Positions 16,793 to 25,620 of a stretch of DNA of 64,000 nt are shown here, piece after piece. The position numbers were made by a program, and so were the translations under genes. This DNA is from Geomonas azotofigens (GTDB lineage: Bacteria; Desulfobacterota; Desulfuromonadia; Geobacterales; Geobacteraceae): NCBI RefSeq assembly GCF_018919395.1, contig NZ_JAHLME010000003.1, forward strand, positions 806,001 through 870,000, read 5' to 3'. The notes beneath the pieces are model-generated. The model was not told the DNA's origin and searched no databases. It worked only from the letters and a program-made list of their open reading frames with translations. How positions within the stretch are numbered: the first letter of the stretch is position 1; the number at the start of each line of letters is the position of its first letter.

Positions 16793-17308
16793 GTGAAAAA
16801 ATTATCGTTGTGGTTGACGCTTTTGTTGTCAGGGTGCATGGGGATACCTGAGCGGGTCAAGCCGGTCGATAACTTCGACGTGCGGAAGTACCTGGGGAAA
16901 TGGTACGAAGTCGCCCGTCTCGATCACTCTTTTGAACGGGGCTTGAGCTGGGTATCTGCGGAATACAGCCTGCGGGAGGATGGAGGCCTCAAGGTAATCA
17001 ACCGCGGCTACCTGGCGAAAGAAGACAGGTGGAAGGAAGCAACCGGCAAGGCATATTTCGCAGACGGTGCTGACAAAGGATACCTTAAGGTTTCCTTCTT
17101 CGGCCCCTTTTACGGTTCGTATGTTATATTTGACCTCGACCAGGAGAACTATCAATACTCTCTGGTCTGCGGGCCGAACACGAACTACCTGTGGATCCTG
17201 TCACGAACCCCTGAGATGGAAGCTTCGGTCAAAGATCGTCTCGTTGCAAAGGCTGCTTCACTTGGCTTCGATACGAGCAAGCTGATCTATGTTACCCACA
17301 ACCGGTGA
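16793..17308 (+). CDS. blc: Outer membrane lipocalin (Blc family)
   Basis: 171 residues starting at GTG 16793 after a strong GGAGGGAGG site. The lipobox LLLSGC gives a lipidated Cys at residue 15. The lipocalin signature GKWYEVARLDHSFERG begins at residue 35, and the barrel ends with the typical YLWILSRTP (about 142-150) and YVTHN. Bacterial lipocalins bind fatty acids or lysophospholipids at the outer membrane and are induced under envelope stress. It sits between the membrane metalloprotein and the multiheme cytochrome, 25 bp upstream of the latter. Confidence 0.93.
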   Translation: MKKLSLWLTLLLSGCMGIPERVKPVDNFDVRKYLGKWYEVARLDHSFERGLSWVSAEYSLREDGGLKVINRGYLAKEDRWKEATGKAYFADGADKGYLKVSFFGPFYGSYVIFDLDQENYQYSLVCGPNTNYLWILSRTPEMEASVKDRLVAKAASLGFDTSKLIYVTHNR

Positions 17309-17333
17309 GTGATCTAGCAAGGAGGAGGGGGAG

Positions 17334-19133
17334 ATGGAGAAACATGTTCCTGGCCGGAAGAGTGCTGTAACCCTGCTGCGCCGCTGCCGCTGCTTTCTTT
17401 CCCTGCTGCTGCCAGCTCTTTTGCTCCTTTTCACCCTCGTTGTCCCGGCCCGGGCAACGGACTCCTGTACGGACTGTCACGGCAATCGCGCCAAGATGAC
17501 GTCTCTCGGTTTTCCGCACATGGCGGTCACGGTAGAGGAGGTCACACGGCAGTCGGGGATGAGCGCGGGGTGTGTCGATTGCCATCTCGGTGACCCTGCC
17601 AGCCCGGAGCGTAACGCCGCCCATCTCGGCATGGGACGACTGCAGCTGGTACACAAGAAGGGACTGCTGGCCCAGACGGCCGAGCGGGTGGCTCCCCTGG
17701 AACTGACCGGCAATCCGATGACCCGCATCAAGAACCAGGTTGTCAAGAACGGGAAGACCGTCATCGACCCGGATGTGGCCCTGGTGCTCTACCAGGACAA
17801 GCGCCGGGACACCCTTTCCCAGGATTTCGTCACCATCGAGAAGACCTGCGGTTCCTGCCACGCCAAGGAGTTTTCGGAGTTCACCCGGAGCACGATGGGG
17901 CAAAACGGCAAGCAGAGCCGCTACCAGAGCTGGACCGACCCGCAGCGCGGCCCGCATAACTGCGGCGCGTGGTTTGACGGCAACTACGAGAAAATCGCCC
18001 CCAGCACGGCCGTTTCTTTTTCCAGGGAGCAAAGCGCTCTCAATCAGCGCAGCTGCAACACCTGCCACGTCGGGTGTCTCGATTGCCATTACGATCCGCA
18101 GCCGCGGCATGCGGCCAACCCCAGGGCAGGGATGCACACCTTCAACCGGGTGCCGAAGCCGGAGAGCTGCTATGGTGGCGGCCGCGGCCAGATCTGCCAT
18201 GCCGGTCCCGAGGAGCGCCGCCGCGGCGCCGGCTATTTCGGTGGGAGCTACGCCAACCCTGAGGGGATGGAGCCGGACATCCACCAGGTGAAGAAGGTCG
18301 GCTGCCTGGACTGCCACGAGAACAGCGGATCCAACCGTGAATTGGGGCACGCCATGATCAAGCGGCAGGGGCGCTGCGACAAGTGTCACGAGCGGCAACT
18401 CGCCAGCCACCAGAGGTCGCTGCACAAGTCGCTCGCCTGCGAGGCATGCCACATCCAGAACGTCTCGGGATACCAGGGGACCTACTGGGGGCCGGGAAAG
18501 CTTGCGGGCACGGAGACCCCGTACTTCAAGTACAAGGAATATTACGGGATCATGAAGGAGCCGATCCTGATCCGCGACCAGAAAGGGCGCTGGATTCCGG
18601 TGAAACCGTTTCCGATGGCGGTCCTGAACCAGAAGGAGTCCTCGCTGAAGCCCGGCTTGCACTGGCGATGGCCCGCCGACCTGCCCGACCTGCAGCGCAC
18701 CGATGATGCGTTTGGCTATGTCGGTCTCTTCGGCGGCCTCCCCGAGAACAACCGGGCCTTGCTCTGGATCCAGATGGACAAGGTGTCCCACAAGTACGGG
18801 AAAAGCCGCCCCTGCGCCTCTTGCCATGACTTGGCCGATGGCGAACAGCGCCAGGTGGTGCAATGGGATTTCAGCGACGCCGGCGCCTTGCCCTTCAGCG
18901 GCAGCCACACCGTGACCGCTGGCAAGAAGGGGTTGTCGATAGGTGATCTTACATCCGAAAAGATCGAGGTCTCTGCCGGTTACCGGCTTTCCAGCCTGGC
19001 GCCGTGGTTCTACCTGAAGGACCGCTGGCACATCGACGGCGACTTCTCGTTGCCGGTGCTCAAGGACCGGGAGTTGTACACCAGTGTCCGGGGAGATGTC
19101 GGCAAGGCACGCTCGGTAAAGGTAATTCATTGA
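17334..19133 (+). CDS. Multiheme c-type cytochrome (nine CXXCH motifs)
   Basis: 599 residues. A long N-terminal signal/anchor (about 20-41, ending PARA) is followed by nine CXXCH sites: CTDCH (45-49), CVDCH, CGSCH, CNTCH, CLDCH, CLDCH, CDKCH, CEACH and CASCH. A further unusual C-x9-C-H (CYGGGRGQICH) may bind a tenth heme or be structural. The protein is exported, so it acts in the periplasm or at the cell surface in electron transfer. An AAGGAGGAGGGGGAG site precedes the ATG. The cluster neighbours (lipocalin, ABM, HEAGH protein) do not show its electron acceptor. I cannot assign it to a named reductase family. Confidence 0.92.
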   Translation: MEKHVPGRKSAVTLLRRCRCFLSLLLPALLLLFTLVVPARATDSCTDCHGNRAKMTSLGFPHMAVTVEEVTRQSGMSAGCVDCHLGDPASPERNAAHLGMGRLQLVHKKGLLAQTAERVAPLELTGNPMTRIKNQVVKNGKTVIDPDVALVLYQDKRRDTLSQDFVTIEKTCGSCHAKEFSEFTRSTMGQNGKQSRYQSWTDPQRGPHNCGAWFDGNYEKIAPSTAVSFSREQSALNQRSCNTCHVGCLDCHYDPQPRHAANPRAGMHTFNRVPKPESCYGGGRGQICHAGPEERRRGAGYFGGSYANPEGMEPDIHQVKKVGCLDCHENSGSNRELGHAMIKRQGRCDKCHERQLASHQRSLHKSLACEACHIQNVSGYQGTYWGPGKLAGTETPYFKYKEYYGIMKEPILIRDQKGRWIPVKPFPMAVLNQKESSLKPGLHWRWPADLPDLQRTDDAFGYVGLFGGLPENNRALLWIQMDKVSHKYGKSRPCASCHDLADGEQRQVVQWDFSDAGALPFSGSHTVTAGKKGLSIGDLTSEKIEVSAGYRLSSLAPWFYLKDRWHIDGDFSLPVLKDRELYTSVRGDVGKARSVKVIH

Positions 19134-19151
19134 AAGGGAATAGGGGATAGC

Positions 19152-19319
19152 ATGTTCGAGATGCAGTACAACGAGGAGATGGAAGCGGAGGTAAGGCGGT
19201 TGGAGGCGAAGAAACGGGCGGCGGAGGCGGGGCATCCGGAATGGGACAACGCCTGTGCTTCCTGCGGTTGCCAACTAGCCGGCACCGATGATCGGTTCTG
19301 CGCGGCCTGCCACCGCTAG
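19152..19319 (+). CDS. Very small zinc-ribbon protein
   Basis: 55 residues, easily missed. The first ~35 residues form an acidic/basic amphipathic helix (MEAEVRRLEAKKRAAEAG), then a compact zinc ribbon with CASC and CAAC pairs 16 residues apart. It starts at an ATG with GGGGA just upstream, 18 bp after the cytochrome stop, and ends before a strong terminator region. Probably the last gene of the cytochrome cluster; its function is unknown. Cytochrome and small Cys pairs are otherwise unrelated, so a regulatory or chaperone role would be a guess. Confidence 0.7.
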   Translation: MFEMQYNEEMEAEVRRLEAKKRAAEAGHPEWDNACASCGCQLAGTDDRFCAACHR

Positions 19320-19349
19320 CGCAGCTCTCAACCGCCTAAATGCAAAACA

Positions 19350-19400
19350 GGCATACCACTTTGCTTGATCCGGTATGCCGATCTAACGAACCGGCATACC
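19350..19400. repeat. GGCATACC repeats, two direct and one inverted
   Basis: GGCATACC at 19350-19357 and 19393-19400 flank the inverse GGTATGCC at 19372-19379, spaced 21-22 bp apart. The second and third copies form a 9-bp hairpin stem. The copies lie in the gap between the cytochrome cluster and the terminator. Confidence 0.6.
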
Positions 19401-19475
19401 ACTTCACGCCGCTTTGGTCTTGTTTCATAAGGCAAGGGTATCGGGGATTTCACGAAATTGGCATTTACTTGAATA

Positions 19476-19511
19476 GAAAAGGGCCCCCTGCTCCGGAGGG
19501 GGCCCTTTTCT
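19476..19511. terminator. Bidirectional terminator between the cytochrome cluster and sodB
   Basis: AGAAAAGGGCCCCCT and its complement AGGGGGCCCTTTTCT enclose a short loop. The A-run and T-run allow use from both converging transcripts. Confidence 0.92.
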
Positions 19512-19536
19512 ATTGCGCGCTCTGCAGCAGGCGCAA

Positions 19537-20121
19537 CTAGATCTGCATCCGCTCCTCTGCCTTGGTCCACTCGATATTCTGGAAGAAGGAGTTGATGTAG
19601 TCGGCGCGCTTGAGCCCGTAATCGGTCATGAAGGCGTGCTCGAAGACGTCCATCACCAGGATCGGCACGCAGCAGGCGGGATGACCGACATCGTGCTCGT
19701 TGATCCAGCAGTTCATCAGCCTGCCGCTGTGGACGTCCTGGTAAAGGATGGCCCAGCCGATGCCGCGCATTGCCCCCACCGATTTGAAGTCCTGGACCCA
19801 CTCGTCATAGCTTCCGAAGTCCTGATGCAACCGGGCCGCCAACCTGCCATCCTGGTTGATCGGGTGGTTTCCACCCAGGTTCTCGAAGTAGAGTTCGTGC
19901 AGCCTCATGCCGTTGAACTCCCACCCGAAACGTCTTTTCAGCTCGGCAAAGGTCGGGTCGGAACCCTTGCCGTCCTTGCGCAGCTGCATGAGCTGCTCGT
20001 CGAGGGCGTTACTGTTTTTCACGTACCCCTGGTACAGGGTGAAATGGTTGTTGAGGAGCGCTTCGCTGAAACCGGGCATGCCGATCAGCTGGGAGTAGTC
20101 TTTTGCCGTGAACGCGGTCAT
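19537..20121 (-). CDS. sodB: Fe/Mn-family superoxide dismutase
   Basis: 194 residues from an ATG after AAGGAGAGACAA; the frame extends 18 codons further without a ribosome site. The metal ligands are H26, H74 (RLHELYFENLGG), D157 and H161 (MDVFEHAF), so dismutation of superoxide is expected. Odd points: the N-terminal block reads NHFTLYQGYVKN, lacking the usual HH pair and with one residue fewer between the ligand His and the gateway Tyr than in E. coli SodB. A divergent or special-purpose member is therefore possible. No signal peptide is visible, so it is cytoplasmic. Monocistronic. Confidence 0.85.
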   Translation of the reverse strand: MTAFTAKDYSQLIGMPGFSEALLNNHFTLYQGYVKNSNALDEQLMQLRKDGKGSDPTFAELKRRFGWEFNGMRLHELYFENLGGNHPINQDGRLAARLHQDFGSYDEWVQDFKSVGAMRGIGWAILYQDVHSGRLMNCWINEHDVGHPACCVPILVMDVFEHAFMTDYGLKRADYINSFFQNIEWTKAEERMQI

Positions 20122-20428
20122 TTGTCTCTCCTTTTTCATGTAGTGTTGATCATTTGCAGCTGTTCCGCAAAACACTGATCAATTGTACAGGGGTGATTAG
20201 TGGTGTCAAATGTGATATGAGATCGGCGAGGCTTTTGCGCGTAGTTGCCATAGATAATTTTCATTGACCGCTGGTCCATCCATGGTTAAAGTGACGATTT
20301 GCCATTGTGTTGCACAAATGTTACCCGTTTCATCTTTCTTGCACATTTAGCAGGTACCCTGCCACAAGACTGCTGCCCTCAATAGGCTGTGCAAGGACAG
20401 TCTCAAGAATCAACCAAGAGGTGTACTC
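20122..20428. other. Divergent intergenic region sodB / macA-like
   Basis: 307 bp carrying promoters for both directions. A small palindrome GCAGGTACCCTGC lies at 20350-20362. I do not see a confident -10/-35 pair or a riboswitch. Confidence 0.4.
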
Positions 20429-21676
20429 GTGAAAAGAATTGTAGGCGCCGTCATACTATTGTCCGTTCTGGGAGTGGCCGGCTACTTCTACTTCAAAGAA
20501 CCCCCGAAAGCGCAGTACAAGACCCAGAAGGTCGAGCGCGGCGCCATCACCTCCACGGTCTCCGCCACCGGCACCCTGAACGCGGTGGTCACCGTCCAGG
20601 TCGGTACGCAGGTCTCGGGGACCATCGCGAAACTCTACGTCGACTTCAACTCCCCTGTGAAGAAGGGGCAGCCGATCGCGCAGATCGACCCGGCGCTGTT
20701 CAACTCCGCGGTGCAGCAGTCGCGAGGCAATGCCTTAAACGCCGAGGCGAGTCTCGCCAAGGCCAAGGTGACCCTGGCCGACGCCAAGAGGACGCTCGGG
20801 CGCAACAGGGAACTCTTGAAGGAAGGGATCATCGCACAGAGCGACCTCGACGCGGCCCAGACCGCCTATGACTCGGCGCTCACCGGCGTGAAGGCGGCCG
20901 AGGCGGCCGTGATGCAGACCCGCGGCGCCCTAAAGCAGGCCGAAACCAACCTAAACTATTCCACCATCAGGTCGCCGGTGGACGGCACCGTCGTCTCCCG
21001 CAACGTGGACGTTGGGCAGACCGTCGCCGCCTCCTTCCAGACGCCGACCCTCTTCACCATCGCCCAGGACCTCACCAAGATGCAGATTGACACCAGCGTG
21101 GACGAATCGGACATCAGCAAGCTGAAGGTCGGTCAGAAAGCGACCTTCACGGTGGACGCCTATTCGGATCGCCAGTTCGAGGGGACCGTGGTGCAGATCA
21201 GGAACGCACCGGTGGTGACCCAGAACGTGGTCACCTACGTCACGGTCATCGCGGTGGACAACAAGGAGCTGAAACTAAAGCCGGGGATGACGGCCAACGT
21301 CATCGTTGAGACTCTGAGAAAGGACAACCTCCTCAAGGTCCCGGCCGCCGCGCTCCGCTTCAAGCCGCGTTCCGACAAGGAGAAGAGCGCATCCGCGAAG
21401 GGCGGCCCCGGCAGCATGACCGGCAGCGGGGGTGGACACGGCGCCGGTACCGGCCCCAAGGGGAGGCCCGGAGGCAAGGACGGCGGCCAGAAGGTCTATA
21501 CCCTCAACGCCGAGGGGAAACCGGTGCCGGTCGCCATCACCACCGGCATCAGCGACGGCAGCTTCGTCGAAGTGCTCTCCGGCAACCTGAAGGAAGGCGA
21601 TGACGTCATCGTGGAGCAGGTGAGCCAGGATAAGAAGAAAAACGGCATGGGGTCCCCCATGGGGCCGAGGTTCTAA
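20429..21676 (+). CDS. macA: MacA-like periplasmic adaptor
   Basis: 415 residues with an N-terminal membrane anchor (about 5-22), biotinyl-lipoyl half-motif, a coiled-coil hairpin (about 95-170), and the second half with TIRSPVDGTVVSRNVDVGQTVAAS. Then comes a beta-barrel with VTVIAVDNKELKLKPGMTANV, as in MacA adaptors of ABC exporters. A Gly/Lys-rich insert (about residues 310-350) is unusual. The start is GTG 20429 with AGAGGTG upstream. It heads the operon macA-macB(ATPase)-macB(permease)-tolC-like. It bridges the inner membrane MacB-type ABC exporter and the outer membrane channel. Confidence 0.9.
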   Translation: MKRIVGAVILLSVLGVAGYFYFKEPPKAQYKTQKVERGAITSTVSATGTLNAVVTVQVGTQVSGTIAKLYVDFNSPVKKGQPIAQIDPALFNSAVQQSRGNALNAEASLAKAKVTLADAKRTLGRNRELLKEGIIAQSDLDAAQTAYDSALTGVKAAEAAVMQTRGALKQAETNLNYSTIRSPVDGTVVSRNVDVGQTVAASFQTPTLFTIAQDLTKMQIDTSVDESDISKLKVGQKATFTVDAYSDRQFEGTVVQIRNAPVVTQNVVTYVTVIAVDNKELKLKPGMTANVIVETLRKDNLLKVPAAALRFKPRSDKEKSASAKGGPGSMTGSGGGHGAGTGPKGRPGGKDGGQKVYTLNAEGKPVPVAITTGISDGSFVEVLSGNLKEGDDVIVEQVSQDKKKNGMGSPMGPRF

Positions 21677-22402
21677 ATGGACGAGGTAGTTCGGCTCAGC
21701 GACGTCGTCAAGATCTACACCATGGGAGAGGAGCGCGTCGAGGCGATGAAGGGGGTCTCCTTCACCGTCAAGCGCGGCGAGTTCGTTTCCATCATGGGCG
21801 CCTCCGGCAGCGGCAAGTCCACCTGCATGAACATCCTGGGGTGCCTGGACGTTCCGACGCGGGGCAGCTATTTCCTCGACGGGGTCGATGTCGGGAGGCT
21901 TTCAGCCGACGCCCTGGCCGAGGTGCGCAACAAGAAGCTCGGCTTCGTCTTCCAGGGGTTCAACCTGCTGGCGCGCACCACGGCGCGGCAGAACGTCGAG
22001 CTGCCGCTGGTCTACGCCCAGATTCCCGCGACCGAGCGCCGGACGCGCGCGCTGGAAGCGCTCGAGCGGGTGGGGCTGGCCGGCAGGGAGGGGCACTACT
22101 CGAACCAGCTCTCGGGCGGCCAGCAGCAGCGCGTCGCCATCGCCCGGGCCCTGGTGAATCGCCCCTCCATCATCCTGGCCGACGAGCCCACCGGTAACCT
22201 CGATTCCAGGACCACCATCGAGATCATGTCCATCTTCCAGGAACTGAACCGGCAGGGAATCACCATCATCATGGTCACCCACGAACCCGACGTCGCCGAG
22301 TTCACCAGCCGGCATATCATCTTTCGCGACGGCGAGGTCATCTCAGACCAACCCCACCAGGCGAAGAGCGCCGCTCTCCCCGCGGAGGTGGCGCACCCAT
22401 GA
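21677..22402 (+). CDS. MacB-type ABC exporter ATP-binding protein
   Basis: 241 residues of an ABC ATPase: Walker A GASGSGKST (about 40-48), the Q-loop FVFQGFNLLARTTARQNV, signature LSGGQQQR, and Walker B ILADEPTGNLD followed by the H-loop THEPD. The MacB/LolD subfamily is indicated by these sequences and by the adjacent permease, with which it overlaps by 4 bp. The ATG follows the macA stop codon immediately. It powers the mechanotransmission exporter in which permease and ATPase are separate chains. Confidence 0.95.
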   Translation: MDEVVRLSDVVKIYTMGEERVEAMKGVSFTVKRGEFVSIMGASGSGKSTCMNILGCLDVPTRGSYFLDGVDVGRLSADALAEVRNKKLGFVFQGFNLLARTTARQNVELPLVYAQIPATERRTRALEALERVGLAGREGHYSNQLSGGQQQRVAIARALVNRPSIILADEPTGNLDSRTTIEIMSIFQELNRQGITIIMVTHEPDVAEFTSRHIIFRDGEVISDQPHQAKSAALPAEVAHP

Positions 22403-23628
22403 CGACGCTTTACCAAAGCCTGCTCATAGCCCTGCGCGCCCTGCGCGTCAACAAGATGCGCGCGCTGCTCACCATGCTCGGCATCATCATCGGCATCGCC
22501 GCGGTCATCGCCATGGTCGCCATCGGCTCCGGCGCCAGCAAGATGATCTCGGACCAGATCTCCAGCATCGGTTCGAACCTGCTCCTGGTGCTCCCCGGGT
22601 CGGTCACCTCCGGCGGCATGCGTTCCGGCTCCGGCGGCACCCAGACGCTCACCTACGACGACGCCCGGGCCATCAAGGCCGAATGTCCGTCGGTCGCGGC
22701 GGTCGCCCCCAACGTGCGCGGCTCCGGCCAGGTCGTGTATGGCAACCAGAACTGGTCCACCGTGGTCTACGGTGTGACGCCGGAGATGGTCGACGTGCGC
22801 GACTGGACCATCGTCGCCGGCCGCAACATAACCCAGTCCGATGTCGACGGCGCCACCAAGAATTGCTTGATCGGCCAGACCGTCGCTGATAACCTCTTCG
22901 GCGGCACCGATCCGGTCGGCAAGATCATCAGGATCAAGAAGATACCCTTCACCGTCGTCGGGCTCCTGGGCAAGAAAGGGCAGTCGCCGCAGGGGCAGGA
23001 CCAGGACGACGTGATCTACGTGCCGCTCAGGACCGCGCAGAGGAAGCTTTTGGGAAGCCAGTTTCCCAACGTGGTCGGCTCGATCATGGTGCAGGCCAAG
23101 GATGCCGAGGTGCTGGACAAGGCCCAGGACGAGGTGACCGAGCTGTTGAACCAGCGCCACCGGATCGGTCCCAACCGCGAGGTCGACTACACCATCAGGA
23201 ACCTCTCCGAGCTCCTCGCGGTCACCGAGCAGTCCTCCAGGGTCATGTCCATCCTGCTCGGCGCGGTGGCCTCGATATCGCTGGTGGTCGGCGGCATCGG
23301 CATCATGAACATCATGCTGGTCTCGGTCACCGAGAGAACCCGCGAGATCGGCATCCGCATCGCCATCGGCGCCAAGAAGCGCGACATTTTGCTGCAGTTT
23401 CTGACCGAGGCCGTGCTCCTTACCACCTGCGGCGGGGTGATCGGCATGCTGCTGGGGGTGGCGGGGGCGAAGCTCGTGGCGAGCTTCATCGGCTGGCCCA
23501 CCCTGATCTCGGTCAACACCATCATCATCGCCTTTGCCTTCTCGGCCGGGGTCGGGGTCTTCTTCGGCTTTTACCCGGCGCGCAAGGCGGCGTCGCTCAA
23601 CCCGATCGACGCACTGAGATACGAGTAA
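22399..23628 (+). CDS. MacB-type ABC exporter permease
   Basis: 409 residues with FtsX/MacB topology: TM1 (about 20-42), a large periplasmic domain (about 45-270), then three more helices near the C-terminus including the conserved ILVSVTERTREIGIRIAIGAK-like segment (VTERTREIGIRIA) and an ending PARKAASLNPIDALRYE that is standard for MacB. It works with the preceding ATPase and macA-like adaptor. Possible cargo is antibiotics, peptides or lipids, which cannot be decided here. Confidence 0.93.
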   Translation: MTTLYQSLLIALRALRVNKMRALLTMLGIIIGIAAVIAMVAIGSGASKMISDQISSIGSNLLLVLPGSVTSGGMRSGSGGTQTLTYDDARAIKAECPSVAAVAPNVRGSGQVVYGNQNWSTVVYGVTPEMVDVRDWTIVAGRNITQSDVDGATKNCLIGQTVADNLFGGTDPVGKIIRIKKIPFTVVGLLGKKGQSPQGQDQDDVIYVPLRTAQRKLLGSQFPNVVGSIMVQAKDAEVLDKAQDEVTELLNQRHRIGPNREVDYTIRNLSELLAVTEQSSRVMSILLGAVASISLVVGGIGIMNIMLVSVTERTREIGIRIAIGAKKRDILLQFLTEAVLLTTCGGVIGMLLGVAGAKLVASFIGWPTLISVNTIIIAFAFSAGVGVFFGFYPARKAASLNPIDALRYE

Positions 23629-23657
23629 CGTTCAACTAGCAGTCGAAAGGATCGCCC

Positions 23658-25139
23658 ATGAAGAGAAACAAGAACACCGCGCTGGCCCTCTCCCTTGGCC
23701 TGGTGCTCGGCGCCGCCACCTCGGCTTTCGCGCAGACCACCATCAACCTGACGGTCAAGGACGCCATCAAGATGGCCCTGGAGAAAAACCTCGACCTCAA
23801 GGTGGAGCTCTACAACCCCGCCATGGCCGAAGCCGACGTCCGGCGCAACCTTGGGATCTACGATCCGCTGCTTACCCTCGGGATCAACTATGAGCGCAAC
23901 AACAGCAACAACGTCCTGACCTTCAGGCCGCAGGCGGTCGACCAGGTCACCGCGAGCGCCGGGATAAGCCAGCTCCTGCCCACCGGCACCGTGGTCGGCG
24001 CGACCGCCCAGAGCGGCTGGATCAGCAATTCGGCCAAATACTACTCCAACGCCATCGACCTTTCCCTGCAGCAGCCGCTGCTCAGGGGATTCGGGCAGGA
24101 GAACACCGACCTGGCCATCAACGTCTCCCGGTTCACCAAGGGGGAGACCATGAACGTCTTCAGGACCCGGCTGAGCGACACCGTCGCCAAGGTGCGCAAC
24201 GACTACTTCCAGCTCTACAACCTGATCGAGGTGCTCGAGGTGCGCCGCACCTCGCTCGCGCTGGCCAAGCGCATCCTGCAGGACGACCAGGGACGCGTGA
24301 AGGCCGGGGTGCTCCCGGCGTACGAGCTCTTGAACTCCGAGTTCCAGGTCGCTACCCGGGAGAAGCAGGTCATCGACGCGGAGCGGGCGGTGCGGGACCA
24401 GTCCGACGTGCTGCGCGTGGAACTGCAGATCCCCGCCGCTGCCGATGTCGTTCTGGCCGACGAGCCGTTCCGCGGAACCTACAACCTCTCCGAGGAACAG
24501 GCGCTGGACGATGCGCTCGGCAACCGGCCGGAGCTTGCCGCGCAGCGCGATGCCATCAAGATCAACGACCTGCAGCAGCGGGTGGCCAAGAACCAGACCC
24601 TGCCCAACCTGACGCTCAACGCGAGCGTCGGCACCGGCGGCTTCGACCGCCGCTTCCTGAGCGGACTCGAGAAAACGGCGACCATCGATGAACCGAGCTG
24701 GGGAGTGGGGCTTCAATTCAGCTACCCGCTGGGCAACCGTGCCGCCGAGAATGACTACATCAGGAAGAAGCTCGCCCTGGAGCAGGCCCAGACCCAGCTG
24801 CAAAGCCTCGAATCAGGTGTGATCAGGGACGTGAAGGCCGCCTTGCGCCTGGTAGCCGCTAGCTATGCGCAGCTCGACGTGACCGCGCGCGGCAAAGCCT
24901 ACGCCGAGGACCGGCTGCGCGCCTTCCAGAAGCGCCACGATGTCGGCCTTGCCACGACCAAGGACGTCTTCGACGTGGAGAACGACCTGGTGGCCGCCAA
25001 GGGGAACCAGATCCAGGCCGTGGTCGACTACAACAACTCCATCACGCAACTCTGGCGGATGACGGGTGAGATCCTCGATCAGGCGGGAATCAACATAACG
25101 GACACCGATGCCGATCACCTGTACCAGAAGATGCAGTAG
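23658..25139 (+). CDS. TolC-family outer membrane channel
   Basis: 493 residues with a signal peptide (about 1-26, ending AFA) and two outer-membrane-efflux repeats, each beginning with a helical segment (VKDAIKMALEKNLDLKVELYNP; VTARGKAYAEDRLRAFQKRH). GLATTKDVFDVENDLV near the end matches the family. It is the outer membrane exit for the MacAB-type exporter, separated from the permease by 29 bp with GAAAGGA before the start. Nearby genes give no clue to the cargo. Confidence 0.92.
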   Translation: MKRNKNTALALSLGLVLGAATSAFAQTTINLTVKDAIKMALEKNLDLKVELYNPAMAEADVRRNLGIYDPLLTLGINYERNNSNNVLTFRPQAVDQVTASAGISQLLPTGTVVGATAQSGWISNSAKYYSNAIDLSLQQPLLRGFGQENTDLAINVSRFTKGETMNVFRTRLSDTVAKVRNDYFQLYNLIEVLEVRRTSLALAKRILQDDQGRVKAGVLPAYELLNSEFQVATREKQVIDAERAVRDQSDVLRVELQIPAAADVVLADEPFRGTYNLSEEQALDDALGNRPELAAQRDAIKINDLQQRVAKNQTLPNLTLNASVGTGGFDRRFLSGLEKTATIDEPSWGVGLQFSYPLGNRAAENDYIRKKLALEQAQTQLQSLESGVIRDVKAALRLVAASYAQLDVTARGKAYAEDRLRAFQKRHDVGLATTKDVFDVENDLVAAKGNQIQAVVDYNNSITQLWRMTGEILDQAGINITDTDADHLYQKMQ

Positions 25140-25214
25140 CGCCATACCCCAATTGCCAGCCGCGTGATCCACGCTACAATTTGCGGGTGCTAATGCGGCG
25201 GGGTGGAGGTGGCT

Positions 25215-25471
25215 ATGCAAAGGGTGCGCTACGAGCATGTTCATCAGATCAAGTTCACCGCGGTCGGTGCGAAGACCATCACGACCTGATCCGCAATTTC
25301 GAGGAGAGCCTGGAGCTCTTCAAGCAGTGGGAAGAAAAGGGAATACAGCTGGACCCGCATGGCGTAGGGAGCACCTACGCCATTTTTTATACCTACGATG
25401 AAGAAGTCGCCCGGCAGGAAGGGTTCGAACGGATACGGACCGAGTCGGGAAACCCGCTGCCCCGCCGCTGA
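25215..25471 (+). pseudogene. Small conserved-looking protein, apparently frameshifted
   Basis: A GGAGG site precedes ATG 25215, which begins MQRVRYEHVHQIKFTAVGAK but stops after 24 codons. From about 25280 the sequence continues in another frame with FEESLELFKQWEEKGIQLD and GVGSTYAIFYTYDEEVA, which reads like real protein, to a stop at 25469-25471. The two parts look like halves of one ~85-residue protein joined by a shift near 25275-25290. It is either a true frameshift mutation, a sequencing error, or programmed shifting. The family is not recognised. Alternatively the second frame alone could start at 25193. Confidence 0.5.
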
Positions 25472-25506
25472 TAGTCGGCAGGGGGAAGTGATAAAGAGCA
25501 AAAGTT

Positions 25507-25545
25507 AAAAAGGGGACAGGCACCTTCGGAGCCAGTCCCCTTTTC
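25507..25545. terminator. Rho-independent terminator
   Basis: AAAAGGGGACAGGC, a loop with CTTCGG, then GCCAGTCCCCTTTT: a near-perfect stem with flanking A/T runs. Confidence 0.85.
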
Positions 25546-25620
25546 GCTTCCAAGATACGCCCCATCTATGAGATACTTTGCCGTCACCATCCCCGCAAAA
25601 GCGTCAAAGGCAAAGGAAAC

